DNA of 64,000 nucleotides from Roseococcus microcysteis (GCF_014764365.1 NZ_CP061718.1:1674001-1738000), one strand, 5' to 3'. Counted from the first letter of the stretch, positions 17,134-26,393 are shown. The notes: a model not told the origin generated them from the sequence alone. Numbers and translations: made by a program.

Positions 17134-18069
17134 ATGAAACGCTTTTGCGCGCTGATCCTGGCGCTTGGCCTCGCCCTGCCGGCCGCGGCGCAGGACTATC
17201 CCAGCCGCCCCGTGCAGATGATCATCCCCTTCCCCGCCGGCGGGAACACGGACCTGATGGCCCGCGCCCTGCAGCAGGAGATGTCGCGCATCCTGGGCGG
17301 CACCGTGGTGGCCGTGAACCGCGGCGGCGCCGCCGGCACCATCGGCAACCGCGAGGTGCATCGCGCGGCCCCCGATGGTCACACCATCGGCCTCTCACCC
17401 AACAACGCGCTGACCACCCAGCCGCACCTCCAGCCCGGCACCTATGCCGTGGACCAGTTCCGCTACATCTGCGGCGTCTATGAGAACCCCTATGTCGTGG
17501 TCCTCGCCCGCAACGCGCCTTTCCGCGACTTCGCGGGGATGATCGCGCATGCCCGCACCGGCCCCGAGGCGCTGGTCTATGGCGGGCCAGGCCAGGGCAG
17601 CACGCCGCACCTCGTCATGGCGCAGCTTCTGCAACGCGCGGGCGTGACGGGCCTCTTCGTGCCCTATCAAGGCTCGGGCCCCATGGCGCAGGCCGCACTG
17701 GCCGGCGACATCATGGTCTTCGCCGAGGCCGCCACCATCCCGGCCACCACGGGCCTCGGCATCCTCGCCGCCATCGACCACCAGCGCATGCCGAGCCTGC
17801 CGGACGTGCCCTCGGTCGCGGAACTCGGCGTGCCCATGCGCGGCTCGACCTATGGCGGCCTCATCGCCCCGGCCGGGCTGCCCGACGCCATCGCCCAGCG
17901 CCTGGAACAGGCCTGCCAGACGGCGGTGAACAGCGAGCCCTTCCAGGCCGCCGCACGCCGCCTCAACGCCGAACCCGCCTTCACCCCGGGCGCCGCCTTC
18001 CGCACCCGCCTCACGGAAGAAAGCCAGGCCAACCAGGAACTGATGCGGACGCTCGGCATCGGGCGGTAA
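17134..18069 (+). CDS. Bug/TctC-family periplasmic substrate-binding protein
   Basis: A 311-residue receptor with a classical signal peptide (MKRFCALILALGLALPAAAQ), then YPSRPVQMIIPFPAGGNTD, RGGAAGTIGNREV and FVPYQGSGPMAQ. It is more divergent than the 3605/5502 pair. The start has GGGAGAG upstream. It is adjacent to a flavin monooxygenase and ends just before a large inverted repeat. Confidence 0.92.
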   Translation: MKRFCALILALGLALPAAAQDYPSRPVQMIIPFPAGGNTDLMARALQQEMSRILGGTVVAVNRGGAAGTIGNREVHRAAPDGHTIGLSPNNALTTQPHLQPGTYAVDQFRYICGVYENPYVVVLARNAPFRDFAGMIAHARTGPEALVYGGPGQGSTPHLVMAQLLQRAGVTGLFVPYQGSGPMAQAALAGDIMVFAEAATIPATTGLGILAAIDHQRMPSLPDVPSVAELGVPMRGSTYGGLIAPAGLPDAIAQRLEQACQTAVNSEPFQAAARRLNAEPAFTPGAAFRTRLTEESQANQELMRTLGIGR

Positions 18070-18079
18070 GGGGCTCCGC

Positions 18080-18289
18080 GGGAGGGCGCCGCCCTCCCGG
18101 ACCCTCCCGCCGGGGACTTTGGGTCCCCGGACCCCTTGAGACCTTGGTCGGGTTTTCGGGGAGGGGCGTCACGGGCGCCCCGGTTGTCACACGTACGCCA
18201 TGCCCCTCCCCGCAAACCCGACAAACGCATCGGGTCCAGGGGCCCACTGGCCCCTGGCGGGGGAGCGCGAGGGGGCGGCGCCCCCTCGC
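18080..18289. repeat. Large imperfect inverted repeat (two 88-bp arms, 34-bp centre) between convergent genes
   Basis: Arm 1 (18080-18167) and the reverse complement of arm 2 (18202-18289) align over their full length. The last 20 positions match at 19. Each arm contains two hairpins of its own: 18080-18098 (8-bp stem) and 18110-18130 (8-bp stem) in arm 1; 18236-18257 (9-bp stem) and 18267-18289 (10-bp stem) in arm 2. Stem sequences differ between arms but stay paired. The position fits a terminator pair for the two converging genes. It holds no supported ORF. Confidence 0.88.
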
Positions 18290-18299
18290 AGGGCGCACC

Positions 18300-19031
18300 C
18301 TACCCCCGAAGCAGCGCGGCCAGCTTCGGGTCCAGGTTGGTGCTGGCTCTGCCGCGCGGGGGGGCGAGGCTGCCCTGGCTGGGCTTGGGCGGGTTCAGGG
18401 CGACCAGGGCTTCCAGGAATTTCACCCCGCAGGCGATGCCGTCCAGCAGGGGCACCGGGGCTTGCGGCTGGAGTTGGGGGCCGAAGCCGGCCAGGGCTGC
18501 GCCGCCCATGATGACCGCGTCCGCGCCCTCGGCAACGGCGCGCTGGATGCCGCCCAACACCTGCCGGGCCACGCCATCGGGGTCGCGCAGGCTGTCCTGG
18601 GGCGTCACGTCGAGCCCGACCAGGGAGGCGCAGCGCGAGGTCAGGCCGTGCGCGGCGATACGTTCGCGATAGGTCTCGACGCCCCCGAAGGTGACCAGGC
18701 CGAAGCGCGCGCCGAGGAAGCAGGCGCCGAACAGCGCGGCCTCGGTCATGCCGACCACCGGGCAGGGCATGAGCTGGCGCGCGGCCTCCAGCGCCGTGTC
18801 GTGGCTGACGGCGAGAAGGACGCCCTCCACCGCGCCCGCATGCTGGGCCAGCAATTCCAGCAGCGCATGCCCCGCGATGATGTTCTCCGCGCGGGTGGAG
18901 ATGACCTCGGGGCCGAAGCGCGGCGTGGCGGGAATGATCTCGGTGCCGGGCGCGGCGGCGGCGCGCGCGGCGTCCGCGCAGCGCTGCGTGATGGCCTCGG
19001 TGGTGTTGGCGTTGGCGATGAGCAGGCGCAT
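18300..19031 (-). CDS. Aspartate/glutamate (hydantoin) racemase family protein
   Basis: A 243-residue protein. MRLLIANANTTEAITQRC at the N-terminus is the hydantoin-racemase-type NPN(T/S) motif. The two catalytic cysteine regions appear as GACFLGARFGL (about residue 100) and GLTSRC/LDGIACGVKFLE, and MGGAALAGF lies between. It probably racemises a carbamoyl or amino acid-type substrate. It is divergent from the M20 peptidase gene with only 27 bp between starts, so their promoters must overlap. Confidence 0.87.
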   Translation of the reverse strand: MRLLIANANTTEAITQRCADAARAAAAPGTEIIPATPRFGPEVISTRAENIIAGHALLELLAQHAGAVEGVLLAVSHDTALEAARQLMPCPVVGMTEAALFGACFLGARFGLVTFGGVETYRERIAAHGLTSRCASLVGLDVTPQDSLRDPDGVARQVLGGIQRAVAEGADAVIMGGAALAGFGPQLQPQAPVPLLDGIACGVKFLEALVALNPPKPSQGSLAPPRGRASTNLDPKLAALLRG

Positions 19032-19058
19032 GATTTTCCCATCCAAGAGGGAATCACC

Positions 19059-20189
19059 ATGGAAGCCAAGCTCGACCTGCCCTTCGACGCGGACAAGATG
19101 CTGAACGGCCTGCGCCGCTGGGTGGAGTGCGAAAGCCCCACCCATGACGCCGCGGCGGTGAACCGCATGATGGCGATGGCGGGCCGCCACCTGGCACTGA
19201 TGGGCGCGACCGTCGAGACCATCCCGGGCCGGAAGGGGTTTGGCGACTGCGTGCGCGCCCGGTTTCCGCACACCAGCACCGAGAAGGGCATCCTGGTCCT
19301 GGCGCATCTCGACACGGTGCATCCGGTGGGCACCCTGGCCGAGGGGCTGCCCTTCAAGCGCGTGGGCGACAAGGCCTATGGCCCCGGCATCCAGGACATG
19401 AAGGGCGGCACCTATCTGGCGGTGGAGGCCATCGGCCAGCTCATCAAGGCCGGCATCCCCACCTCCAAGCCCGTGACCGTGCTGCTGACCAGCGACGAGG
19501 AGGTGGGCAGCCCCTCCACGCGTGACCTGATCGAGGCCGAGGCCGCGCGGCACAGCGTGGTGCTGGTGCCGGAGCCCGCGCGCCCCGATGGCGGCGTGGT
19601 CACCGGCCGCTATGCCATCGCGCGCTTCAACCTGCGGACCACGGGCCGGCCCTCCCATGCGGGCGCGCGGCTGGGCGAGGGTCGCAGCGCCATCCGGGAG
19701 ATGTGCAAGCAGATCATCGCCATCGAGGAGATGACGACCGAGGCCTGCACCTTCTCGGTCGGCGTCATCCATGGCGGGCAGTGGGTGAACTGCGTCGCCA
19801 CCCATTGCGACGCCGAGGCGCTTTCCATGGCCAAGCGCCAGGAGGATCTGGACGCTGCGGTGGAGCGGATGCTGTCGCTCAAGCCCACGGGCAATGAGGT
19901 GAAGCTCGATGTCACGCGCGGCGTGACGCGGCCGGTGTGGGAGCCGGACGACAAGGTGCTGGCGCTGCACGCCAAGGCGGAAGCACTGGCGAAGCGGCTG
20001 GGCTTCGCTTTGCCGCATGAAAGCTCGGGCGGCGGGTCGGATGGCAATTTCACGGGGGCCATGGGCATCCCCACGCTGGACGGCCTCGGCATCCAGGGGG
20101 CGCTCGCGCATACCTTGCAGGAGCATGTGCAGATCAGCTCCATGGTGCCGCGGGCCAAGCTCTTCGCGGGGCTGCTGCAGAGCGTCTGA
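19059..20189 (+). CDS. M20-family metallopeptidase (carboxypeptidase G2-like)
   Basis: A 376-residue cytoplasmic zinc hydrolase. The metal and catalytic residues are visible: HLDTVHP (His83, Asp85), IQDMKGG (Asp113), SDEEVGS (Glu147-Glu148) and EPARPDG. A dimerisation domain occupies about 180-285, with RPSHAGARLGEGRSA at its edge, and the terminal zinc His lies in HTLQEH. It cleaves an N-acyl or C-terminal amino acid. A GAGG site precedes ATG 19059. It is divergent from the racemase gene, which may act on the same compounds. Confidence 0.92.
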   Translation: MEAKLDLPFDADKMLNGLRRWVECESPTHDAAAVNRMMAMAGRHLALMGATVETIPGRKGFGDCVRARFPHTSTEKGILVLAHLDTVHPVGTLAEGLPFKRVGDKAYGPGIQDMKGGTYLAVEAIGQLIKAGIPTSKPVTVLLTSDEEVGSPSTRDLIEAEAARHSVVLVPEPARPDGGVVTGRYAIARFNLRTTGRPSHAGARLGEGRSAIREMCKQIIAIEEMTTEACTFSVGVIHGGQWVNCVATHCDAEALSMAKRQEDLDAAVERMLSLKPTGNEVKLDVTRGVTRPVWEPDDKVLALHAKAEALAKRLGFALPHESSGGGSDGNFTGAMGIPTLDGLGIQGALAHTLQEHVQISSMVPRAKLFAGLLQSV

Positions 20190-20290
20190 TTTTTGAGGGC
20201 GCCGTCCCGCATTTTTTTGCGTACCAAATGTTTATTTTGATGCAATCCGGGGTGGGTTCATTTACCTTCTCCGTATTGTCTCTGCGGAAT

Positions 20291-20611
20291 ATGGATATGC
20301 GCCTGCCCCTCGCTCTCGCGGCCTCAATGCTTCTCGCGGTTCCGGCCTTTGCCCAGAGCGGCTTCTCACCCGGCGGCGTGGCCAATTCCCGCGCCGCCGC
20401 GCAGCGGCAGATTCCCGGCGAGGCCCTGAATGCCCGCCCCGAATTGGCACCGCGTTCCGGCACCGCCGCGGGGGACCGGATGACGCGCCAGCAGATGCAG
20501 CAGCGCCTGGGCCAGGGCTTCAACAGCTCCGGCCTCGCCCGCAACTCGGCACCGCCGCCGGCCAGTGCGCTGACCCATGTGCCCGGCGGAAGCACCCCGC
20601 CCCGGCGCTGA
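20291..20611 (+). CDS. Small secreted hypothetical protein
   Basis: A 106-residue protein with a clear signal peptide (MRLPLALAASMLLAVPAFAQ after MD). The mature part is low-complexity, rich in Ala, Gln, Arg and Pro (AAAQRQIPGEALNARPELAPRSG; QQMQQRLGQGF), with no cysteine and no known domain. The next possible start is 20297. About 80 bp upstream are unusually AT-rich for this genome (T-runs at 20190-20240), suggesting its own promoter. I do not recognise the family. Confidence 0.6.
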   Translation: MDMRLPLALAASMLLAVPAFAQSGFSPGGVANSRAAAQRQIPGEALNARPELAPRSGTAAGDRMTRQQMQQRLGQGFNSSGLARNSAPPPASALTHVPGGSTPPRR

Positions 20612-20668
20612 TTGACGCGGGCAGGGATTGCCCGCACCGATAGGGACCCCAGACACGCAAGGGTCCCG

Positions 20669-22123
20669 ATGCCGCGAATCGCCGCCGCCCGCCTCTGGTT
20701 CGAAGGGAACAGCTTCTCTCCTGTTCCCACGCCGCTCTCGGCCTTCCAGGGCCGCGAATGGGTGGCCGGCGAAGAGGCCTTGCAGCGCTATCGCGGCACC
20801 GCGACCGAGATCGGCGCGCTGGACGCCTTCGTGGCCGCCCGCCCGCATTGGGACCTGACATTGCTGCGCTGCGCCTCGGCCCAGCCCGGCGGGCCCATGA
20901 CGCAGGACGCCTTCGACACCTGGCTGGACGAGGTGGAACGACCCCTGGCGCGGGGCAGCTTCGACGGCATCTATCTCTCCCTCCACGGCGCCTGCGTGAC
21001 CGAGCAGGACCCCGAGGCGGACCTCACCATCCTGCGCCGCATCCGCGCGGCCATCGGGCCCCATGCCAGGCTGACGGCCAGCTTCGACTTCCACGGCAAT
21101 GCCTCGCCACGGATGGTGGGGCTGCTGGACGGAGCCTCGGTCTATCGCACCTATCCGCACATCGACATGGACGCGGCCGCCCGGCGCGCGCTGACCATGC
21201 TGGAGCGCGCGCTGGACGGCGAGACCTTCCACGGCGCGCTGGTGAAGCGACCCATGGTGCTGCACAGCTTCCACATGCGCCACGAGGCCGGCCCCATGGC
21301 CGAGGTCTGGGCGGAGGCCGCGGCGGCCGAGGGCGGCGTGATCCAGGACGCCTCGCTCTTTGGCGGCTTCGCCTGGGGGGACAGCCCCTGGGCCGGGCCC
21401 TCGGCCATGGTCTGGGCGCGCGAGCATGGCGCGGCACGGGCGCTGGCCCGGGACCTGGCGGATTCCATCGCCGCGCGCCAGCCCCGTTTCGCCGTGACCC
21501 TTGCCTCTCCCGAGGTGGCGCTGCGCGAGGCGCTGGCCGCACCTCCCGGCGTGGTCGCGCTGCTGGACCCGGCCGATAACCCGCTCTCGGGCGGGGTGGC
21601 GGACACGCCGGGCCTGCTGCGCACCCTGGTCGAGGCGGCGCTGGAGGTCGAGACGGTGTTCTGCTTCCTGCACGACCCCGGGGCCGTGCGCGCGGCGCAG
21701 GTGGCCGGGCGGGGCGGCGCCTTCAACCGCCCCCTCGGCGGCCAGGCCACGACGGATTTCGGCCCGCCCGTGCCCTTCGAGGGCGTGGTGGAGGTGCTGA
21801 CGGCGGGGCAATTCCTCAACACAGGCCCCATGGAACATGGAGCGCCGGTGGATTTCGGCCCGACGGCCGTGGTGCGGCGCGGCCATCTGCGCGTGGTGCT
21901 GACCACCCGCAAGGAGGCGGTGGTGGACCCCGCCTTCTTCGCCCTGCACGGGATTGACCTGGGCGGCGTGCGGCTGCTGGCCAACAAGGCCAAGAACCAC
22001 TTCCGCGCCGCCTTCGCCGGGCGGTGCAGCGCCATCATCGAATGCGACGCGCCGGGGCCCGCGGCACTCGACCTGGCGCGCCTGCCCTTCCGGCATGTGC
22101 CGGAAGAGTGGCGAGCAGGCTAG
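20669..22123 (+). CDS. M81-family metallopeptidase (MlrC-like)
   Basis: A 484-residue protein of the microcystinase C family. It has RIAAARLWFEGNSFSP at the N-terminus, LSLHGACVTEQDPEAD, ASFDFHGNASPRMV, YRTYPHIDMDAA and the C-terminal DPADNPLSGGV region. The His/Asp-rich motifs match the zinc site of MlrC. MlrC finishes microcystin breakdown in Sphingomonas. In other bacteria these proteins are common and their substrates are unknown, often near transport genes for organic compounds. Start 20669 gives the family N-terminus. Confidence 0.9.
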   Translation: MPRIAAARLWFEGNSFSPVPTPLSAFQGREWVAGEEALQRYRGTATEIGALDAFVAARPHWDLTLLRCASAQPGGPMTQDAFDTWLDEVERPLARGSFDGIYLSLHGACVTEQDPEADLTILRRIRAAIGPHARLTASFDFHGNASPRMVGLLDGASVYRTYPHIDMDAAARRALTMLERALDGETFHGALVKRPMVLHSFHMRHEAGPMAEVWAEAAAAEGGVIQDASLFGGFAWGDSPWAGPSAMVWAREHGAARALARDLADSIAARQPRFAVTLASPEVALREALAAPPGVVALLDPADNPLSGGVADTPGLLRTLVEAALEVETVFCFLHDPGAVRAAQVAGRGGAFNRPLGGQATTDFGPPVPFEGVVEVLTAGQFLNTGPMEHGAPVDFGPTAVVRRGHLRVVLTTRKEAVVDPAFFALHGIDLGGVRLLANKAKNHFRAAFAGRCSAIIECDAPGPAALDLARLPFRHVPEEWRAG

Positions 22124-22422
22124 GCCGGCTCGCTACGGTCCAGCAGCTTGCTCACGCGCTTGAGCGCGGCGGCGAAGACCTGCTTCTTCGCCGCCACGCC
22201 CGTGTCGTTCAGCCCGCCGCGCGGATCACCCTTGCCGCGCTTGGCGCGGCGCATGGTGGCGAGGGTGGCGCGGGAAGCGTCCCGCGCCTCCCGCAGCCGC
22301 CGCGCCAGTTCGATGAGGGCGGGGCGGTCGAGCCGCCCCACCTCCGGGTAGTGGCTGGGCGCCACCAGGGCGAAATCGGCCTCACCCAGCAGCTTGCGCT
22401 CATTGGCGCGCGGCATCGCCAT
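22120..22422 (-). CDS. Small basic hypothetical protein
   Basis: A 100-residue, strongly basic, predicted helical protein (RPALIELARRLREARDASRATLATMRRAKRGKG). It has no signal peptide, membrane segment or recognised domain. It begins 4 bp after the stop of the Bug gene at 22427 on the same strand, so it probably belongs to that operon. Start 22422 or 22416 are both possible. Its 3' end overlaps the convergent M81 gene by 4 bp. Conservation in related genomes would decide whether it is real. Confidence 0.55.
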   Translation of the reverse strand: MAMPRANERKLLGEADFALVAPSHYPEVGRLDRPALIELARRLREARDASRATLATMRRAKRGKGDPRGGLNDTGVAAKKQVFAAALKRVSKLLDRSEPA

Positions 22423-22426
22423 GGCG

Positions 22427-23410
22427 TCAGCCCAGGCTGATGTTGGCGGCGCGGATCACCTCGCGCCACTTGTCGTTCTCTTCCGCGATGAAGCGGTCGA
22501 AATCGGCGCCGATCAGCGGCATGGGCTCGGCGCCCAGTTCGCGGATGCGGCCCTGGACGGAGGTGTCGGCCAGGATGCCCGCCACCGCCTCGCGCAGGCG
22601 GTTCAGCGCGGGGGCGGGGGTGCGGGCCGGCGCCTGCAGGCCGAACCAGGGAATGGCCTGGAAGCCCGGGATGCCGCTCTCGGCCACCGTCGGCACCTCC
22701 GGCACGGCGAACCAGCGCTGCGCGCTCGTCACCGCGAGGATCTTGAGCCGCCCGTCACGGATGGCGCCCAGATAGGCGGGCAGGTTGTCCACCGCCATGG
22801 TCACGCGGCCGGCCATCAAATCGGGCAGGATGGTGCCCGTGCCGCGATACGGCACATGGGTGATGTCCACCTGGGCGCGGAACTTCATGTACTCGCCCGA
22901 CATGTGGCCGGAGGTGCCGTTGCCCGGCGTCGCATAGGTCAGGCGGCCGGGCTGGCTGCGGGCCAGGGCCATCAGCGCCGGGAAGTCGGCGGCCTGCACG
23001 CCCGGATGGACGATGATGCCATTGGCCACGCCCATCACCATCGCGATCGAGGCGAAGTCGGTGCGCGAGTTGAACGGCATGTTCGGGTAGAGGAACTGGT
23101 TGATGCTGGCCGTGCCGATCGTGGCCATCAGCAGGGTGTGGCCATCGGGCTCGGCCTTGGCCACCGCGTCCGCGCCCACATTGCCGCCGGCGCCGGCACG
23201 GTTCTCGACCACGAAGGAGCCGCCGATGACCGCGCTCAGCCGCTCGGCCATGATGCGGGCCGCGGCGTCGGTGGCGCCACCCGCGGTGAAGGGCACGATG
23301 ATCCGCACGGCGCGGGAGGGCGTCCAGCCCTGGGCGCGCGCGGAGACGGGCAGCAGGGCGGGGGCGGCGAGCAGCGTGCCCGCGGCGAGAATCGAACGGC
23401 GTGACGGCAT
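22427..23410 (-). CDS. Bug/TctC-family periplasmic substrate-binding protein
   Basis: A 327-residue receptor with a twin-arginine-like signal (MPSRRSILAAGTLLAAP). IIVPFTAGGATDAAAR, VVENRAGAGGNVGADAVAKAEPDG and HVPYRGTGTILPDLMAGR are family motifs. The start has a strong GGAGGAT upstream on the minus strand. It lies 85 bp downstream of a second Bug gene and shares long stretches with it (RAGAGGNVGADAVAKAEPDG), pointing to tandem duplication. No TctA/TctB is adjacent. Confidence 0.92.
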   Translation of the reverse strand: MPSRRSILAAGTLLAAPALLPVSARAQGWTPSRAVRIIVPFTAGGATDAAARIMAERLSAVIGGSFVVENRAGAGGNVGADAVAKAEPDGHTLLMATIGTASINQFLYPNMPFNSRTDFASIAMVMGVANGIIVHPGVQAADFPALMALARSQPGRLTYATPGNGTSGHMSGEYMKFRAQVDITHVPYRGTGTILPDLMAGRVTMAVDNLPAYLGAIRDGRLKILAVTSAQRWFAVPEVPTVAESGIPGFQAIPWFGLQAPARTPAPALNRLREAVAGILADTSVQGRIRELGAEPMPLIGADFDRFIAEENDKWREVIRAANISLG

Positions 23411-23495
23411 GGATATCCTCCGGCTGATGTTGCCGGGGGAGATAACGGGGGTGGCGCCACAAATCCACCTCCCGTCCCCTTCGTTGCGCGCTCCG

Positions 23496-24509
23496 TTATG
23501 AAACGGTGGCGCCCGAACGCCGCACCACCTCGGTCCATTTCTCGACCTCGGCCCGCACGAACTGGTCGAAGGTGGCGGGCGTCGAGCCACCGCCTTCCAC
23601 CAGGTCCGCCCGCATCCCGCCCAGCTCGGCCATGCGGGCCCAGATGGCGGGGTTGGCGAGCACCGCCTCGATCTCCCGGCCCACGCGCTCGATCGCGGGG
23701 CGCGGGGCGCGGGCCGGCGCCATCACGCCGAACCAGGCCGTCGCCTCGACGCTGGGCTGGCCGGCCTCGGCCGTGGTCGGCACCTCGGGCAGCTGGGGCG
23801 AGCGGGTGGCGGTGGTGACGGCCAGCGGCCGCAGGCGGCCATCGCGGAAATGCCCGATGACGGAGGGCAGGTTGTCCACCGCCACCTCGATGCGCCCGGC
23901 CACGCATTCGGCCAGCATGGGGCCCGCGCCGCGGAAGGGGACGTGGACGAGGTCAATGCCCGTGGCCAGCTTCAGCAATTCGCCCGTCATGTGCAGCGAG
24001 GTGCCGATGCCCGAGCTGCCGATGTTCATGCGCCCCGGATTGGCGCGCGCCAGCTCGATCAGTTCCGCCAGCGTGTTCGCCCGCACCGAAGGATGCACGA
24101 AGATGGCGTTGGGCACCCGCACCACCAGCGAGACGCCCGCGAAATCCTCGGGCTTGTAGGGCATCCGCGCGCCATAGAGCTGGTAGTTGATGGCCCCGGA
24201 ACTGACCGTCTGCATCAGCAGCGTGTAGCCGTCGGGCTCGGCCTTCGCGACGGCATCCGCCCCCACATTGCCGCCGGCGCCGGCGCGGTTCTCGATGATG
24301 ACCGGCTGGCCCAGGCGCTGGCTCAGCGGGTCGGCGATGATGCGGGCCGCGATGTCGGTGGTGCCGCCCGGCGGGAAGCCGACGACGAGGCGGATGGGCC
24401 GGTTGGGCGACCATTGCGCCTGCGCCAGCGCGGGGGCGGCCAGGGGGACGGCAAGCGGCAGGGTGGCGGCGCCGGCCAGCAGGTGGCGGCGTGCGATCGG
24501 ATGGGGCAT
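23496..24509 (-). CDS. Bug/TctC-family periplasmic substrate-binding protein
   Basis: A 337-residue receptor. The signal peptide MPHPIARRHLLAGAATLPLA has paired Arg and may be Tat-dependent. VVGFPPGGTTDIAAR, NRAGAGGNVGADAV, GIGTSLHMTGELLK and HVPFRGAGPMLAE follow. It is the upstream member of the 23496/22427 pair and divergent from the glucan exporter gene, with 129 bp between them. The gap has a 7-T run but no promoter I can define. Confidence 0.92.
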   Translation of the reverse strand: MPHPIARRHLLAGAATLPLAVPLAAPALAQAQWSPNRPIRLVVGFPPGGTTDIAARIIADPLSQRLGQPVIIENRAGAGGNVGADAVAKAEPDGYTLLMQTVSSGAINYQLYGARMPYKPEDFAGVSLVVRVPNAIFVHPSVRANTLAELIELARANPGRMNIGSSGIGTSLHMTGELLKLATGIDLVHVPFRGAGPMLAECVAGRIEVAVDNLPSVIGHFRDGRLRPLAVTTATRSPQLPEVPTTAEAGQPSVEATAWFGVMAPARAPRPAIERVGREIEAVLANPAIWARMAELGGMRADLVEGGGSTPATFDQFVRAEVEKWTEVVRRSGATVS

Positions 24510-24638
24510 GAACGTCTCCAGAACATTTTTTTGTTTGCCGGATGAGACTGCCGCCTTGCCCCGTGCGGTTCAAGCCCGGAGTGCCTTGCGCCCCGTGACG
24601 GTCCCTGTATCCCGGCAGCCTTCGATGAAAGACCCCCG

Positions 24639-26393
24639 ATGGCGTTCCTGAGGCTCTATGCCCGCGTTCTGGGCCTGCTCGCGCCCGACCGTCGCCTGGC
24701 CCTTGGGCTGGCGGCGGCGGCGGTCGCGCTGGCCGGGCTGCAATTCCTGGAGCCGGTGCTCTTCGGCCGCGTCATTGACCTGCTGGCGCGCTCCGAACGC
24801 ATGGCGGAAAGCGCGGTCTGGGCCGAGGCCTTCACCCTGCTGGCCATCTGGGCCGCGGTGGGGCTGACGGCCATCGCGGCCAATGTCGCCGTCTCGTTGC
24901 TGGCCGACCGCATGGCGCACCGCAACCGGCTGGCCATGATGTCGCGCTACTTCCGGCACGTGCTCGCGCTGCCGCTCTCCTATCATGGCGATGTGCAGTC
25001 GGGCCGGCTGCTCAAGATCATGGTGGTGGGGTGCGACAACCTGTTCGGCCTCTGGCTCGGCTTCTTCCGCGAGCACCTGATCACCTTCGTGGGCGCCATG
25101 GTGCTGCTGCCGCTGACGCTGATGCTGAACTGGCGGCTCGGTTTGCTGCTGATCGCGCTGGTGGTGGTGTTCACCGTGCTGACCGCCTTCGTCATCCGCA
25201 AGACGCAGGTGGCGCAGATGGCGGTGGAGGGCTTCCACACGCGCATGGCCGGCTCGGCGCAGGATGCGCTGTCCAACGTGATGGTCGTGCAGTCCTTCAC
25301 GCGGCTGAACATGGAGGCGCGGCAGTTCGGCCAGATCAGCCGACAGGTGCTGGACCATCAGTTCCCCGTGCTGAACTGGTGGGCGCTGGTGCATGTGCTG
25401 ACGCGCGCGGCCAGCACCATCACCGTCATCCTCATCTTCATCCTGGGCACGCTGCTGCACCTGCGCGGCCAGGCCAGCGTGGGCGAGATCGTCAGCTTCA
25501 TGGGCTTCGCCACCTTGCTGGTGGCGCGGCTGGAGGCGGCCGTCGCCTTCGTCTCCTACATGCTGTTCCAGGCGCCGGCGATGGCGGAATTCCTGGCGGT
25601 GCTGGACGCGGAGAACTCCGTCCCCGACCGCGCCGATGCGCGGGAGATGGGCCGCGCCGAGGGTCGCGTGGCCTTCGAGGGCGTGGACTTCGCCTACCCC
25701 AATTCGGGCCAGGTGCTGCACGGGCTCGACTTCGTGGCGGCCCCTGGCCAGACCATCGCGCTGGTGGGGGCCACGGGCGCGGGCAAGACCACCTCGATGC
25801 AGCTGCTCCAGCGGCTTTGGGACCCCACGGGCGGGCGCATCACGCTGGACGGCGTGGATCTGCGTGACATCCGGCAGGACAGTTTGCGCGCCAATATCGG
25901 CGTGGTCTTCCAGGAGAGCATGCTGTTCAACCGCACCATCCGCGAGAACCTGCTGGTGGGCCGCCCCGACGCCACGCAGGAGGAAATTGAGCGCGCCTGC
26001 CGCATGGCCGAGGCGCATGACTTCATCACCCGCCAGCCCAAGGGCTATGACACGCTGGTGGGCGAGCGGGGGGCCAGCCTCTCGGGCGGACAGCGGCAGC
26101 GCCTCGCCATCGCGCGCGCCCTGCTGAAGGACCCTCCGGTGCTGATCCTGGACGAGGCGACCAGCGCGCTGGATGCCGCCACCGAAGCCCGGGTGCAGAA
26201 GGCGCTGCGGGCGCTGATGGCGGGGCGGACCACCTTCATCATCGCCCACCGCCTCTCCACCGTGCGCGAGGCCGATGAAATCCTGGTCTTCGACCAGGGC
26301 CGCATCATGGAACGCGGCAGCTTCCAGCAGCTCGTGGCTGCCGAGGGCCGCTTCGCGGAACTGGTGCGCACGCAGCTGACGGGCGTGGCCTGA
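24639..26393 (+). CDS. Glucan exporter-type ABC transporter, fused permease and ATPase (NdvA/ChvA-like)
   Basis: A 584-residue inner-membrane half-transporter with an N-terminal transmembrane domain of about six helices (residues 1-310). The ATPase domain has Walker A GATGAGKTT, signature LSGGQRQR, Walker B VLILDEATSALD and switch IIAHRLSTV. Overall pattern, including the start MAFLRLYARVLGLLAPD, fits the cyclic beta-glucan exporter group. It probably exports a glucan or lipid-linked compound as a homodimer. Its TGA overlaps the rlmJ ATG by one base. Confidence 0.92.
   Translation: MAFLRLYARVLGLLAPDRRLALGLAAAAVALAGLQFLEPVLFGRVIDLLARSERMAESAVWAEAFTLLAIWAAVGLTAIAANVAVSLLADRMAHRNRLAMMSRYFRHVLALPLSYHGDVQSGRLLKIMVVGCDNLFGLWLGFFREHLITFVGAMVLLPLTLMLNWRLGLLLIALVVVFTVLTAFVIRKTQVAQMAVEGFHTRMAGSAQDALSNVMVVQSFTRLNMEARQFGQISRQVLDHQFPVLNWWALVHVLTRAASTITVILIFILGTLLHLRGQASVGEIVSFMGFATLLVARLEAAVAFVSYMLFQAPAMAEFLAVLDAENSVPDRADAREMGRAEGRVAFEGVDFAYPNSGQVLHGLDFVAAPGQTIALVGATGAGKTTSMQLLQRLWDPTGGRITLDGVDLRDIRQDSLRANIGVVFQESMLFNRTIRENLLVGRPDATQEEIERACRMAEAHDFITRQPKGYDTLVGERGASLSGGQRQRLAIARALLKDPPVLILDEATSALDAATEARVQKALRALMAGRTTFIIAHRLSTVREADEILVFDQGRIMERGSFQQLVAAEGRFAELVRTQLTGVA

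Noticed and set aside
18144-19058. Upstream open extension of the M20 peptidase frame across the inverted repeat and the racemase gene
   Set aside because: It runs antisense to a well-supported racemase; ATG 19059 has a ribosome site and begins the family N-terminus.
20183-20215. GCGTCTGAT at the M20 peptidase stop, resembling the start of the 55-bp repeat
   Set aside because: Only nine bases match, and the stem and the closing GTGAATCAG box are missing.
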